Positions 40,457 through 49,168 of a stretch of 64,000 nucleotides of DNA are shown here, piece after piece. The stretch is from NCBI GenBank assembly GCA_002292855.1, contig DBBY01000038.1, positions 23,204-87,203 on the forward strand, given 5' to 3'. The stretch is from Flavobacteriales bacterium UBA972. Its GTDB lineage: Bacteria; Bacteroidota; Bacteroidia; Flavobacteriales; Schleiferiaceae. Every line of letters starts with the position of its first letter. The first letter of the stretch is position 1. The notes below the pieces were generated by a model. It had not been told where the DNA came from, searched no databases, and saw nothing but the letters and a program-made list of their open reading frames with translations. The position numbers and the translations under genes were made by a program.

Positions 40457-42838
40457 TTAGAAATCGACAATAATGCCGATTCCTGGCTGAACGATGCCCT
40501 GACGGTTGTCAAGGAGTTTAGTCAAGTACTGGCTTGGGTTGTTGGGGTCAACAATCGGACTTCCGGTGGCAGGATCGCGCTGCACGTCAATGAATTTCGG
40601 TCCGTCGAGCTTGTAGTTCAGTGCGTTCTGCACGTCAAAATACAGGTCGAGGTTCCACTTTTTAAGAAACCACTTTTTATCGAGGCGCAGGTTAAGGCGG
40701 TCAAACTCGCCAAAACGCATGGAGTTCAGCATGCTGTAGTCGGGCAAGCCTCGTCCAAACACATCCCAGTTCTGCCGGTTGGCGCTGCGCTCGAGGTCGA
40801 GTGGGGTGTAGGGGGCTCCACCGAGGTGCTGGTACTGGCCTCCCAGTTCCCAGTTTTTGGCGAATTTCTTGCCAAAAGTGAAGGTGGCAATCATGCGGTT
40901 GTCCCACGATGAGGGAATGTAGTCGCCAAAAAAGTCGGCAAATTCGCTGCGCACCAGGGTTATCGCGGCAATACCAAACATTCCCTTAAAAAGCTTTTGC
41001 TGGTAGGTAAATTCTGCACCATAGGCACGGCCCGTGCTGGTTGGGGTAGCCAGTTGGTTGCCGATTACGCCAAAGTCCCCGCCCAATGTGGCCAGTGAAA
41101 TGCTGTCGCGCAGAAGCAAGGGGTAGTACTGATACGACTTGTAGAAACCCTCCACGCTTGCTTTGGCGTTCCAAGGCAAAAAGCGGGTGCTGCCGACAAC
41201 GTAATGGTCCGCCTGGATGAACCGCAAAGAGCGGTTGTCGCCGTCGATTCCTGTGTAGCCCAGAGCGGTGAAGGGAGGCAGTTGAAAGTAGCGTCCGATG
41301 TTGCCGTCCAAGGTCCAGTTTTCGGTGAGGTTGTAGCTCAGGGCCAGTCTCGGCGAAAGCTGGTCCAGGAAGTTTCGAGTGTTTTCGTTGAATGTTCCCG
41401 CATCAGTGCGCAAACCGAGCGAAACCTTGAGGCGTCCGTCCACGAACTTGCCTACGGCATTGGCAAACATGGATCCGCGGTAGTAGACGTCGTCGGTGTC
41501 GTAGTCCAGAATAAATCCGCCAGGGAAGCGCTTGTCAAAGGTGCTGGTGTTGTACTTGAGTTGTTCGGCACCAAAACCAATGAGTCCTTCCCAGTTTTTA
41601 AACTTCCAGGGCTGCTCCACGCGCAGTTTATTGGCAATTTCTTGGCTGCCGTAGTTAAGAAGCAGGTCAGAATTCACGTCGTTATTCAGGTACTTCTCTG
41701 ACTCGTTGTTGAGCATGAAGCGACTCAGCACGATGTTGGTGGCGCCAAAGCGTCCGAAGTGCGTGTACTTGGCTCCGATGGAATAGTTCCATTGGTTGTA
41801 GGACGGCAGGTAGTTCAAAATGTAGCGCTGGTCCTCGGTTTCGTTGCGCTCTAGGTTGAGTACACTCACGTCGTAGGCCCCAAGGCTCAAGAAGGTAATT
41901 TGATTTTTGCGGTTGAATTTGTGCTTGATTTTGACCTGATAGTCGTTGTAGGTAGGCAAGAAGGGTAGGCCAATAACCCCAAACAAGTACTGCAGGTAGC
42001 TGCGGCGAACGCTGGCCAGGTAGGTTGTTTTTTTAGACAAGGGCCCGTCGAGGGTGAGTCCCACTTCAGAAGCCCCAACCTGAAATATTCCATTAACTTT
42101 TTCTTCGGAACCGTCCCGCAGGTTGAGCTCCATAACCGAGCTAAGGCTTCCCCCGCGCTGCACCGGGAAGGCGCTCGTGTAAAAGTCTACGTCGCGAATG
42201 AAGTTCACATTGATCATGCCCACCGGACCACCGCTTGCGCCTTGGGTAGCAAAGTGGTTAATGGCCGGAATCTCAATCCCGTCCAAAAAGAAGATGTTCT
42301 CGTTGGGGCCACCACCTCTAATAATTAAGTCGTTGCGGAATGCTGCTCCACCGCTGGCCACGCCCGGCAGCGATTGGATCACCTTAGAAATGTCTTGGTT
42401 CGCACCCGGATTTCGCCGAATCTCGTTGATTCCAATGCTCTGAACGCTTACGGGCGACTGGTCTACGCGCTGAAACTGAGCTTGCGCGGTGATTTCTACT
42501 TCTTCCAGCTGCTGGGTGGACTCCCGCAGCCGCACTTCGAGCTCAACGGCCTTGGCGCGCGTCAGAAGCACTTCAAATGCCGTGTAGGCCTGGTAGCCTA
42601 TGGCTTCAATGCGCACATTGACCAAGCCGGTTGCTTGGTTCTCTATGCGAAATTTGCCCTCAGAATCAGTCATGCCCGTGGTCGTTCTGCCGTCAATGCG
42701 CACTACGGCTCCCGGTATGGGTTCGTTGGTGGCGTCGTCGACAACCGTACCGCGCAGGGTGGATTGAGCGGCGCTGCCCAAGGTGAGCACAAGTGCCAAT
42801 CCAAAAAGGGCGTGGCGAATGATATTGGTGGTTGTCAT
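40457..42838 (-). CDS. TonB-dependent receptor with carboxypeptidase-like N-terminal domain
   Basis: A 793-aa outer-membrane receptor. Signal peptide to about residue 24, then a carboxypeptidase-D regulatory-like (CarbopepD_reg) domain: LRGTVVDDATNEPIPGAVVRIDGR ... GKFRIENQ. The plug follows (VSVQSIGINEIRRNPGANQDISKVIQSLPGV, IIRGGGPNENIFFLDGIEIP), and the barrel fills the rest, ending in PGIGIIVDF with a terminal Phe. It is a SusC-related architecture but shorter than true SusC, and there is no SusD partner. The substrate is unknown. Its neighbour DUF2911 reads in the same direction, 91 bp upstream. Confidence 0.92.
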   Translation of the reverse strand: MTTTNIIRHALFGLALVLTLGSAAQSTLRGTVVDDATNEPIPGAVVRIDGRTTTGMTDSEGKFRIENQATGLVNVRIEAIGYQAYTAFEVLLTRAKAVELEVRLRESTQQLEEVEITAQAQFQRVDQSPVSVQSIGINEIRRNPGANQDISKVIQSLPGVASGGAAFRNDLIIRGGGPNENIFFLDGIEIPAINHFATQGASGGPVGMINVNFIRDVDFYTSAFPVQRGGSLSSVMELNLRDGSEEKVNGIFQVGASEVGLTLDGPLSKKTTYLASVRRSYLQYLFGVIGLPFLPTYNDYQVKIKHKFNRKNQITFLSLGAYDVSVLNLERNETEDQRYILNYLPSYNQWNYSIGAKYTHFGRFGATNIVLSRFMLNNESEKYLNNDVNSDLLLNYGSQEIANKLRVEQPWKFKNWEGLIGFGAEQLKYNTSTFDKRFPGGFILDYDTDDVYYRGSMFANAVGKFVDGRLKVSLGLRTDAGTFNENTRNFLDQLSPRLALSYNLTENWTLDGNIGRYFQLPPFTALGYTGIDGDNRSLRFIQADHYVVGSTRFLPWNAKASVEGFYKSYQYYPLLLRDSISLATLGGDFGVIGNQLATPTSTGRAYGAEFTYQQKLFKGMFGIAAITLVRSEFADFFGDYIPSSWDNRMIATFTFGKKFAKNWELGGQYQHLGGAPYTPLDLERSANRQNWDVFGRGLPDYSMLNSMRFGEFDRLNLRLDKKWFLKKWNLDLYFDVQNALNYKLDGPKFIDVQRDPATGSPIVDPNNPSQYLTKLLDNRQGIVQPGIGIIVDF

Positions 42839-42865
42839 GGCTGAGAAGGGGTGGTCAAGAGGTGA

Positions 42866-42909
42866 AAAAGAAAAAAGGCAAGGATTCCATTTGACTCGGA
42901 ATTCTTGCC
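42866..42909 (-). terminator. Terminator after DUF2911 gene
   Basis: Read on the minus strand, GGCAAGAATTCC pairs with GGAATCCTTGCC (one mismatch, 9-nt loop) and is followed by TTTTTTCTTTTT. It ends the DUF2911 transcript before the TonB receptor gene. Confidence 0.7.
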
Positions 42910-42929
42910 CTTTAGGTGGTTTTTAAGGC

Positions 42930-43772
42930 TTACTTCAATCGCGAAATAAGCGCTTGAACGTCTGGTTCGTTGGCAAAGGGCTTCTTCATTTTTTTGCCGT
43001 CGGCCAATCCGGCTTCTAATGAATTCTGTGCAGCCTTTAAAGCCTCTGACTTTTTGCCATTTTCTTCTAGGATTTGGGCAAGTAGGTAGTGGGTCCCCCA
43101 ATTGTCCGACTTCATTTTAACGGCGGTTTTGGCCCAAGATTCCGCTTCCGGCATCTTGTTCTCGCGGGCGTAGCGCGCGGCATTGCGGAATACGGTCCAT
43201 TCTGCCTTCGGGTCAGCCAGGGCTTTGGCGAGGTTCTCCTTGGCAAGGCGTTCGGTCGGAACCTTCATTGGGAAGCGCGCCATGCGGTCGCCCCAAGAAA
43301 CAATAAGGTCGGCCGAGTTGGTCTGAATATTGTCCCAAGCCAAAAGAAGGGATTCGGTCTTCATGGTCCCAAATTCCACCGGAGCACTCACCCTGAGGGC
43401 GTCGTTCTTCTCGACGTATTCATAGATCCCCCAGCCTTCAAGATCCTTATTAATAACCAACACCCACTCTCCGTCGTTCGGGAAGAGGGACAGGCTATAA
43501 GTTCCCGCCGGCAATGCTCCGCTATCAAAATTCACATCAGAACTCAGGGTCAAGAGGGTTTTGGTATTGGCTCCAAGGCGCCAGTGCTCTCCCGGAGGTA
43601 CAATTTCGCTAAAAATATCGCGTCCACGGGCGCTTGGGCGACTGTAGGTCAGTTTGGCATCCGTTAGGCCAATGCGCTGTTCAAAAGTCGTTTTGGGAGA
43701 CATTTGGGGCAGGTCTTGGGCCCAAAGTGCGGCACTTGATAGAACCGCAGCAGCAATAAGAGAGTATTTCAT
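42930..43772 (-). CDS. Secreted DUF2911 protein
   Basis: A 280-aa exported protein (signal MKYSLIAAAVLSSAALWAQ). DUF2911 covers about residues 20-175: SPKTTFEQRIGLTDAKLTYSRPSARGRDIF, then GEHWRLGANTKT and LPAGTYSLSLFPNDGEW. The last 100 residues look like two TPR-type helix pairs (AESWAKTAVKMKSDNWGTHYLLAQILEENG). The family is common in Bacteroidota and uncharacterised. It is 17 bp downstream of htpG on the same strand, but the two need not be linked. Confidence 0.85.
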   Translation of the reverse strand: MKYSLIAAAVLSSAALWAQDLPQMSPKTTFEQRIGLTDAKLTYSRPSARGRDIFSEIVPPGEHWRLGANTKTLLTLSSDVNFDSGALPAGTYSLSLFPNDGEWVLVINKDLEGWGIYEYVEKNDALRVSAPVEFGTMKTESLLLAWDNIQTNSADLIVSWGDRMARFPMKVPTERLAKENLAKALADPKAEWTVFRNAARYARENKMPEAESWAKTAVKMKSDNWGTHYLLAQILEENGKKSEALKAAQNSLEAGLADGKKMKKPFANEPDVQALISRLK

Positions 43773-43789
43773 AGCGTTAAAATTACGAA

Positions 43790-45682
43790 TTAAACAAGAC
43801 GGTCCAACGAACGGCTGACAAAAGCCGTCAGGCGTTCCCCGGTGAGCAAGCCCTGCTGAAGCAGCGCAAGGTCCTTAGCCTGAAGCACCAATTGCTCACG
43901 GTCTGCAGGCTCTTCGGCCTTTAGAATTTTGCCAGCCAAGGGATGGTTTCCGTTGACCACGACGTCGTAATGGTCTGGGAAGTCTGCCATGCCCATGAAT
44001 CCGCCGCCGCCCGACGCGCTCATCTCTTTCATGCGGCGCATAAACTCTGGCATTACCACCATCATCGGCATGTCGTCGCTGGCTAGGGCCTCGATGCGGA
44101 CGCTGTAGTTTTTATCGTTTATAGCGCTTTCTACGTATCCTTTGAGGCTCTCTTGCTCGGATTCCGTCAGCAGATGGCTTCGGTTTCCGTCCTTGGGAAT
44201 CAGCTTGTCGAGCATGTCGCTGTCTACCCGAGCAAAGCGGACCTTCTCTTTGGCTCCCTCAATTTTCTGAATCCAGTGGCCTGCAATGGGCGAATCCAGC
44301 ACCACCACGTCGTAGCCCTCAGCCTTCGCCTTTTGAATGTAGCTGTGCTGCGCCTCTGCATTGGAGGTGTAAAGCACTACGCGCTGGCCCTCTTTGTCGG
44401 TTTGTAGTGTAGCAATTTTATCGAGGTACTCGTCAATCGTAGAGGCTGATTCATCCACCGCGCTGCGCAGCATGTTGAACTTCAGGGCCCGCTCAAAGAA
44501 CTTCTCGTCGGTAACCATACCATACTCGATTATAATGGCAATATCCTTGAGCTTTTGCTCAAAGTCACTGCGGTCGTTCTTGAGCATCTCTTCGAGTTTG
44601 TCGGCGACCTTCTTGGTAATGTGTCCGCTGATTTTTTTGACGTTGCCGTCGGCCTGCAGGTAGCTGCGCGATACATTGAGCGGAATATCCCTGGAGTCGA
44701 TTACTCCGTGCAGCATCATTAAAAAGTCCGGCACGATGCCCTCGACGTTGTCGGTAACAAATACCTGAGACTGGTAGAGCTGAATTTTGTTCTTATTGAG
44801 CTCCATGTTGGGCTTGATTTTAGGGAAGAACAAGATTCCGGTCAAATCAAACGGGTAGTCCACATTCATGTGGATGTGGAACAAGGGCTCCTCAAAGGTG
44901 TAGGGGTAGAGGGCCTTGTAGAAGGCTTTGTAGTCCTCGTCGCTGAGCTCGCTTGGCTTCTTGGTCCAGGCTGGGCTGTCGGGGTTGATGACGTTGGGTA
45001 CTTTTTTGGTTTCCCACTTTGCCTCTTCGCCCTCGGCTGCGACGTTGTTGCGCTCTTCCTTCTCGCCGCAAACAATGGGCACGCTCATAAATCGGGCGTA
45101 CTTTTTAAGGAGTTCGTTGATTTTGAATTCCTCCAGGAATTCCTCAGAATCTCCGTCGACGTGAAGAATGATGTGGGTTCCGCGATCCTTCTTCTTCTTG
45201 CTTACCAGGCTGTACTCGGGCGAACCGTCGCAGGACCACAAAGCACCCTCGGCCTCAGGCAACTTCCAGCTTCGGCTGTGAATTTCTACCTTGGTAGAAA
45301 TCATAAAGCTCGAGTAAAAGCCCAGTCCAAAGTGACCAATCATTGCCCCCTTGTCGATCTTGCCTTCGTAGGTTTTGACAAACTCCGTGGCGCCCGAGAA
45401 GGCTACCTCGTTGATGTACTTGTTGATTTCGTCCGAAGACATTCCAATGCCTCGGTCTCGGATGGTAATGGTCTTTTTCTTTTTATCGACGTCCACATGA
45501 ATGCTCAGGTCGCCCAGCTCGCCGCTAAATTCGCCCAAATTACTCAGGGTCTTTAGCTTGTTGGTCGCGTCTACGGCATTCGAAATAAGTTCCCTGAGGA
45601 ATATCTCGTGGTCGCTGTAGAGAAACTTCTTAATAATTGGGAAGATGTTGTCAGCAGATACGTTGATTTTACCGGTTGCCAT
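43790..45682 (-). CDS. htpG: Chaperone HtpG (Hsp90)
   Basis: A 630-aa cytoplasmic chaperone. The GHKL ATPase domain begins SDHEIFLRELISNAVDATNKL (catalytic Glu, Mg-binding Asn), followed by IRDRGIGMSSDEI and GHFGLGFYSSFM. The middle domain has VFVTDNVEGIVPDFLMMLHGVIDSRDIPLNVSRSYLQ. The C-terminal dimerisation domain is short, as in bacterial HtpG, and there is no MEEVD tail. It stands divergently 65 bp from the CrtA-like gene. Confidence 0.97.
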   Translation of the reverse strand: MATGKINVSADNIFPIIKKFLYSDHEIFLRELISNAVDATNKLKTLSNLGEFSGELGDLSIHVDVDKKKKTITIRDRGIGMSSDEINKYINEVAFSGATEFVKTYEGKIDKGAMIGHFGLGFYSSFMISTKVEIHSRSWKLPEAEGALWSCDGSPEYSLVSKKKKDRGTHIILHVDGDSEEFLEEFKINELLKKYARFMSVPIVCGEKEERNNVAAEGEEAKWETKKVPNVINPDSPAWTKKPSELSDEDYKAFYKALYPYTFEEPLFHIHMNVDYPFDLTGILFFPKIKPNMELNKNKIQLYQSQVFVTDNVEGIVPDFLMMLHGVIDSRDIPLNVSRSYLQADGNVKKISGHITKKVADKLEEMLKNDRSDFEQKLKDIAIIIEYGMVTDEKFFERALKFNMLRSAVDESASTIDEYLDKIATLQTDKEGQRVVLYTSNAEAQHSYIQKAKAEGYDVVVLDSPIAGHWIQKIEGAKEKVRFARVDSDMLDKLIPKDGNRSHLLTESEQESLKGYVESAINDKNYSVRIEALASDDMPMMVVMPEFMRRMKEMSASGGGGFMGMADFPDHYDVVVNGNHPLAGKILKAEEPADREQLVLQAKDLALLQQGLLTGERLTAFVSRSLDRLV

Positions 45683-45747
45683 GATTTAAAATTTTTAATG
45701 CACTCCAACCGGAACAAGGTGCATGCCAAGGAGGTTATCTTAGGGTT

Positions 45748-46461
45748 GTGACTGACAAAATGGCAAAATCCTACTTTATTACCGTGCGTTTTTTGCAATG
45801 GCAGGGCAGGGGCAATCAGTGGAGGGCATTTGGCTCCATGGGTTTTGCCCTCCGCGAGCCTTGGAAGGCACCGGGCCTCCGCTTTGCCAAGCAGCTCGGT
45901 TCCGGGGCCGGTGAAGGTTTTTCTATTTGGCCGGACTTTAGCACCTACGCCTGGTTCGCCGTTTGGGATTCGCCCGAAGCGGCAGAAGACTTTTTTGCCA
46001 CCAGCGCCCGATGGAAGGAGTGGCGGGGTTCTGCCCAACTCGAGTGGGGATGGGACGCCCTACCCGTTCGGGGCCACGGAAGCTGGGGCGGAATCGATTT
46101 GTTTGAAGGCTCCCAACTCGCTGCGTTGGAGCCTCAAGACGAGGTCGCGGTGCTTACCCGTGCGCGAATTCGCTGGAGTCAAGCCCACCGCTTTTGGTGG
46201 AATGTTCCGGGCGCCAGCAAGCACCTTAACCGCTTGCCCGACCTTCTCTTTAGCAAAGGCGTCGGAGAACTGCCTCTGGTGGAGCAGGCCACCCTGAGCG
46301 TTTGGCGCAATGCCGAGGCCTTGGATGACTTTGCCTACCGCAGCCGGCAGCACTCTTCGATGATTCGCAAAACCCGTGATTTTAAGTGGTACAGCGAAGA
46401 AATGTTCCTAAGAATGAAGGTGTTGCAGCGCTGGGAGCCGCGCCCTAAATTTAGCGAATGA
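45748..46461 (+). CDS. CrtA-like (spheroidene monooxygenase-like) protein
   Basis: A 237-aa protein of the CrtA family; characterised members are haem-dependent carotenoid ketolases. Landmarks are ATLSVWRNAEALDDFAYRSRQHSSMIRKTRDFKWYSEEMFLRMKVL, which matches the family's C-terminal block, and LTRARIRWSQAHRFW in the middle. Start is GTG 45748; ATG 45760 (MAKSYFITVRF) is an alternative. AAGGAGG at 45728-45734 lies 13 nt before the GTG, but Shine-Dalgarno pairing is little used in this phylum. Stop overlaps the next gene by 4 bp, so it is coupled to the AlkB-like hydroxylase. Confidence 0.82.
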   Translation: MTDKMAKSYFITVRFLQWQGRGNQWRAFGSMGFALREPWKAPGLRFAKQLGSGAGEGFSIWPDFSTYAWFAVWDSPEAAEDFFATSARWKEWRGSAQLEWGWDALPVRGHGSWGGIDLFEGSQLAALEPQDEVAVLTRARIRWSQAHRFWWNVPGASKHLNRLPDLLFSKGVGELPLVEQATLSVWRNAEALDDFAYRSRQHSSMIRKTRDFKWYSEEMFLRMKVLQRWEPRPKFSE

Positions 46462-47459
46462 TTGGATTTCGATACCTTCTTGCCTTTCTGCTTCCGGCTT
46501 CGATTTATTTAGGGCTCCTCAGCCAGGGACCCTTGTCTTTTGCCGCTTTAATTTTTGCCTTTGGCCTGGTTCCGTTTTTTGAGGGCATACTGCCCACTGC
46601 TGCGTCCAACCTCACGGATTCGGAGCGGGCTAAGGTCCTTAGTCAGTCCCACTACGACCTCTTTGTCTTGATGCAGATTCCGCTTCATATTGGGGCCATT
46701 GCCTTGTTTATCGCGGTTGTGCCTCAAGATCGCAACTCGGGCGACCTGGTTTCATTGATCGGCCACATGACCGCCATGGGTATTTCGTGCGGAACCCTTG
46801 CGATTAACGTAGCCCACGAGCTCGGGCACCGGCCCAAAGCCGCCTACCAAAGGTTGGCACAGGGTCTTTTGGTGAGCAGCCTTTATGGCCAGTTTTTTAT
46901 TGACCACAACTTTGGGCACCACAAGCATGTTGCGACCCCCGAGGATTCCTCGACCGCCCGCCACGGCGAGGTTCTTTATTTGTTTTGGATTCGGAGCATT
47001 GTAGGCGTTTGGCGAACCGCTTGGCGCTTAAAACCCAGACTGATGGCCGTCATGTTCGTCGCGGAGGTTCTTTACCTAAGTCTTGTATTTGCCGTAGCGC
47101 CCGAGGCCTTGCTGCCTCTGGTTTTGTCGTCCTTCTTTGGTATTCTGCTCCTGGAGACTGTGAACTACATTGAGCACTACGGCCTTACGCGGGTCAAGGT
47201 GACCGAACATCGGTACGAAAACACCGAGCCCCAGCATTCCTGGAATTCCAACCACCCGCTTGGGAGGTTTATGCTCTTTGAGCTCACCCGGCATTCCGAC
47301 CATCACGCCAATCCCTACCGGCCTTTTCCGCTTATGAACCACTACGACGAGTCGCCGCAAATGCCCGCCGGCTACCCGGCCATGATGATGCTCGCGGTGG
47401 TTCCGCCCCTGTGGTTTAGGGTGATGAATCCTCGGCTAAAGCAAGCTGCTAGTTACTAG
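46458..47459 (+). CDS. AlkB-like membrane di-iron monooxygenase
   Basis: A 333-aa inner-membrane non-haem di-iron hydroxylase. The eight-histidine pattern is present as HELGHR, HNFGHHKH and LTRHSDHHANPYRPF, plus the AlkB-specific NYIEHYGL before the last box. At least five helices surround the histidines. AlkB oxidises the end of alkanes; related enzymes act on fatty acids or other long chains. Coupling (ATGA overlap) to a CrtA-like gene hints at a shared lipid or carotenoid substrate, which is inference. The C-terminal KQAASY and stop lie in a CTAGTTGC repeat (47445-47519), so the tail is probably repeat-derived. Confidence 0.88.
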   Translation: MIGFRYLLAFLLPASIYLGLLSQGPLSFAALIFAFGLVPFFEGILPTAASNLTDSERAKVLSQSHYDLFVLMQIPLHIGAIALFIAVVPQDRNSGDLVSLIGHMTAMGISCGTLAINVAHELGHRPKAAYQRLAQGLLVSSLYGQFFIDHNFGHHKHVATPEDSSTARHGEVLYLFWIRSIVGVWRTAWRLKPRLMAVMFVAEVLYLSLVFAVAPEALLPLVLSSFFGILLLETVNYIEHYGLTRVKVTEHRYENTEPQHSWNSNHPLGRFMLFELTRHSDHHANPYRPFPLMNHYDESPQMPAGYPAMMMLAVVPPLWFRVMNPRLKQAASY

Positions 47460-47519
47460 CTGCTAGTTGCCAGTTGCCAGTTGCTAGTTCGCTAGTTGCC
47501 GGTTGCCAGTTGCTCGTTA
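47445..47519. repeat. CTAGTTGC short repeat array, convergent gene ends
   Basis: About ten degenerate units of 7-8 bp (CTAGTTA, CTAGCTG, CTAGTTGC, CAGTTGC, CAGTTG, CTAGTTCG, CTAGTTGC, CGGTTGC, CAGTTG, CTCGTTAG) fill the gap between the convergent AlkB-like and SDR genes. The array holds the AlkB-like stop codon and the SDR stop. Related copies lie at 363-396, 2001-2063 and 48221-48242. Confidence 0.8.
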
Positions 47520-48218
47520 GAACGGATTGGTAGCCCAAACGCCCAGTTCGGGAATAAATCCGCGGTCGTCCATAGCCAGTGCACTTACTATGGCGTGGGC
47601 AAGTTCTTCGGGGCGCAGCATGTTATCTTTTTGGGCTTTTTCTTCGCGGCTCTCTACGTTGAACGCCGTCGGTACGGCCGAGGGGTTGACCAGCATCACC
47701 CTAATGTTGAAGGGGCGTAGTTCCTCTCTCCAGCATTCGGTCATTCCGCGCAGGGCAAATTTTGATGCGGCATAGACGGTTCCGTTTTTGAATCCGCGAA
47801 GCCCCGCGCTCGAGGCAATATTGATGATGCTGCCCTTGTTTTGCTGCTTCATGCGTCGCCCTGCTTCGCGACCTACCAGGGCGGCGCCAAAAACGTTGGT
47901 GTGGAATATTTGCTCAAAATCCGACCATGCAACCTCGTCCATGGGGCCAAAAAAACCAATTCCCGCATTGTTGACGAGCACGTCGAGTCCGCCCCAAATG
48001 CGGTCAAGCTCGCCATACATGGCCATAATGTCTGACTCAAGGCTTGCGTCGTAGGGCAGAGCAATGGCGCCAATTTCTGATGCTACCCGCGCCAGTTTTG
48101 CCCGATCGCGACCCGTAATGGCTACGCGAGATCCGCGCTCAATCAAAAGCTTCGCGGTCGCTTTGCCGATGCCCGACGAGCCGCCGGTGATTAGAATTCG
48201 TGCTTGGTTAAGTTCCAT
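47517..48218 (-). CDS. Short-chain dehydrogenase/reductase
   Basis: A 233-aa classical SDR. NAD(P)-binding TGGSSGIGKATA, NNAG, and the catalytic Ser (NIASSAG), Tyr and Lys (YAASKFAL) are all present; SGIGKATAKLLIERGSRVAITGRDR suggests NADP preference. The substrate is unknown. It is flanked on both sides by CTAGTTGC-like repeats (47445-47519 and 48221-48242), with the last bases of its stop region inside the array. Convergent with the AlkB-like gene and 38 bp after ftcD on the same strand. Confidence 0.9.
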   Translation of the reverse strand: MELNQARILITGGSSGIGKATAKLLIERGSRVAITGRDRAKLARVASEIGAIALPYDASLESDIMAMYGELDRIWGGLDVLVNNAGIGFFGPMDEVAWSDFEQIFHTNVFGAALVGREAGRRMKQQNKGSIINIASSAGLRGFKNGTVYAASKFALRGMTECWREELRPFNIRVMLVNPSAVPTAFNVESREEKAQKDNMLRPEELAHAIVSALAMDDRGFIPELGVWATNPF

Positions 48219-48220
48219 GA

Positions 48221-48242
48221 TAGTTGATTGATTACTAGTTAA
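48221..48242. repeat. CTAGTTGC-like repeat fragment upstream of SDR
   Basis: TAGTTGATTGATTACTAGTT contains the units TAGTTG and ACTAGTT and sits 2 nt before the SDR start codon, in its 5' leader. It is less clear than the array at 47445. Confidence 0.35.
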
Positions 48243-48256
48243 ATACTATGGTGCGG

Positions 48257-49168
48257 TTACTTAAATCGCTCCTCGATTATGCGGCTCGATGCATCAAAAG
48301 AGACTACCGAGCTTAGTCCTAGGTAGTCGGCGCCCTCTTGGGCAGATCGGAATCCGCGAAATGCCTTAAGGGGTGCCATGCCTATAAGTTCGCTGCCGGC
48401 TGCTCGCAGGCCAAAGTCTGCGGCCAGGGCGTCCACGCGGTCGTAGACCTCCTTGAGCGAGAGTCGGTCGAGGTCGGTAATGTTGCAGCTCACCTGGCTG
48501 CAGCCAAAAAGAGGCGCATCCCAACCAATGGATCGAAGTCCGGGCATTCCGCCTCCAACCTGTTCGCGAATTTGTGCGGAAATTGCCTTGGCGGCCGATG
48601 CGTTAAGGCCTGATAGGTTGACGTTGTAGGCAAGCAAAAAGTCACGAGCCCCTAAGGCCATTGCGCCAAATCGTGGATGGTAGGATCCGAAATCAAAGTC
48701 TAAGGACCGTTGGGCTAGGCCTTCGTACTGGCCCCTGCGCAGGTTGGCCAAGAGGGCGTATTCTGGGCGTGCAGCGCTAAGTCCATAAAACCAGCCGCCG
48801 GCTTTAAGGGTACTAATTCGCTTTGCTACCTGACGCGCAGACTCTATTGCCAAACTTCCGTCTTCGGGCCTCAGGGCAACTAGGGGGCATACATCCACTG
48901 CTCCAATACGCGGGTGCGAGCCTTCATGGCTTTGCATGTCAATGTGCTCTGCCGCAGCAGCAATTAAGGACTCGCATCCGTCGATCATGAACGGAGCCTC
49001 GCCTGCAAAGGTTAGTACGCTGCGGTTTGCGTCGGGTCCTATGTCGCGATGCCAAAGCTGAACTCCAGGAACCTGCTCCACTGCCGCGCAGAGTGCATCG
49101 ACAATTCGCAGGTCTCGTCCTTCAGAAATATTGGCAGCGCACTGCAGCCAAGCCTTTGGGCTCAACAC
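48257..49168 (-). CDS. Glutamate formimidoyltransferase domain protein
   Basis: A 303-aa transferase that moves the formimino group from N-formimino-L-glutamate to tetrahydrofolate in histidine breakdown. CAANISEGRDL at the start, HEGSHPRIGAVDVCPLVAL, FLLAYNVNL and GSELIGMAP are family landmarks. Only the transferase domain is present; the cyclodeaminase of the fused mammalian FTCD is absent and would have to be a separate gene. Start is GTG 49168, overlapping the hutG stop by 1 bp (TAGTG). Third gene of the hut operon. Confidence 0.92.
   Translation of the reverse strand: MLSPKAWLQCAANISEGRDLRIVDALCAAVEQVPGVQLWHRDIGPDANRSVLTFAGEAPFMIDGCESLIAAAAEHIDMQSHEGSHPRIGAVDVCPLVALRPEDGSLAIESARQVAKRISTLKAGGWFYGLSAARPEYALLANLRRGQYEGLAQRSLDFDFGSYHPRFGAMALGARDFLLAYNVNLSGLNASAAKAISAQIREQVGGGMPGLRSIGWDAPLFGCSQVSCNITDLDRLSLKEVYDRVDALAADFGLRAAGSELIGMAPLKAFRGFRSAQEGADYLGLSSVVSFDASSRIIEERFK

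Noticed and set aside
45728..45734. AAGGAGG as a Shine-Dalgarno site for the CrtA-like gene
   Set aside because: Its distance to the GTG is about 13 nt and to the next ATG about 25 nt; this phylum makes little use of such pairing, so it does not decide the start.
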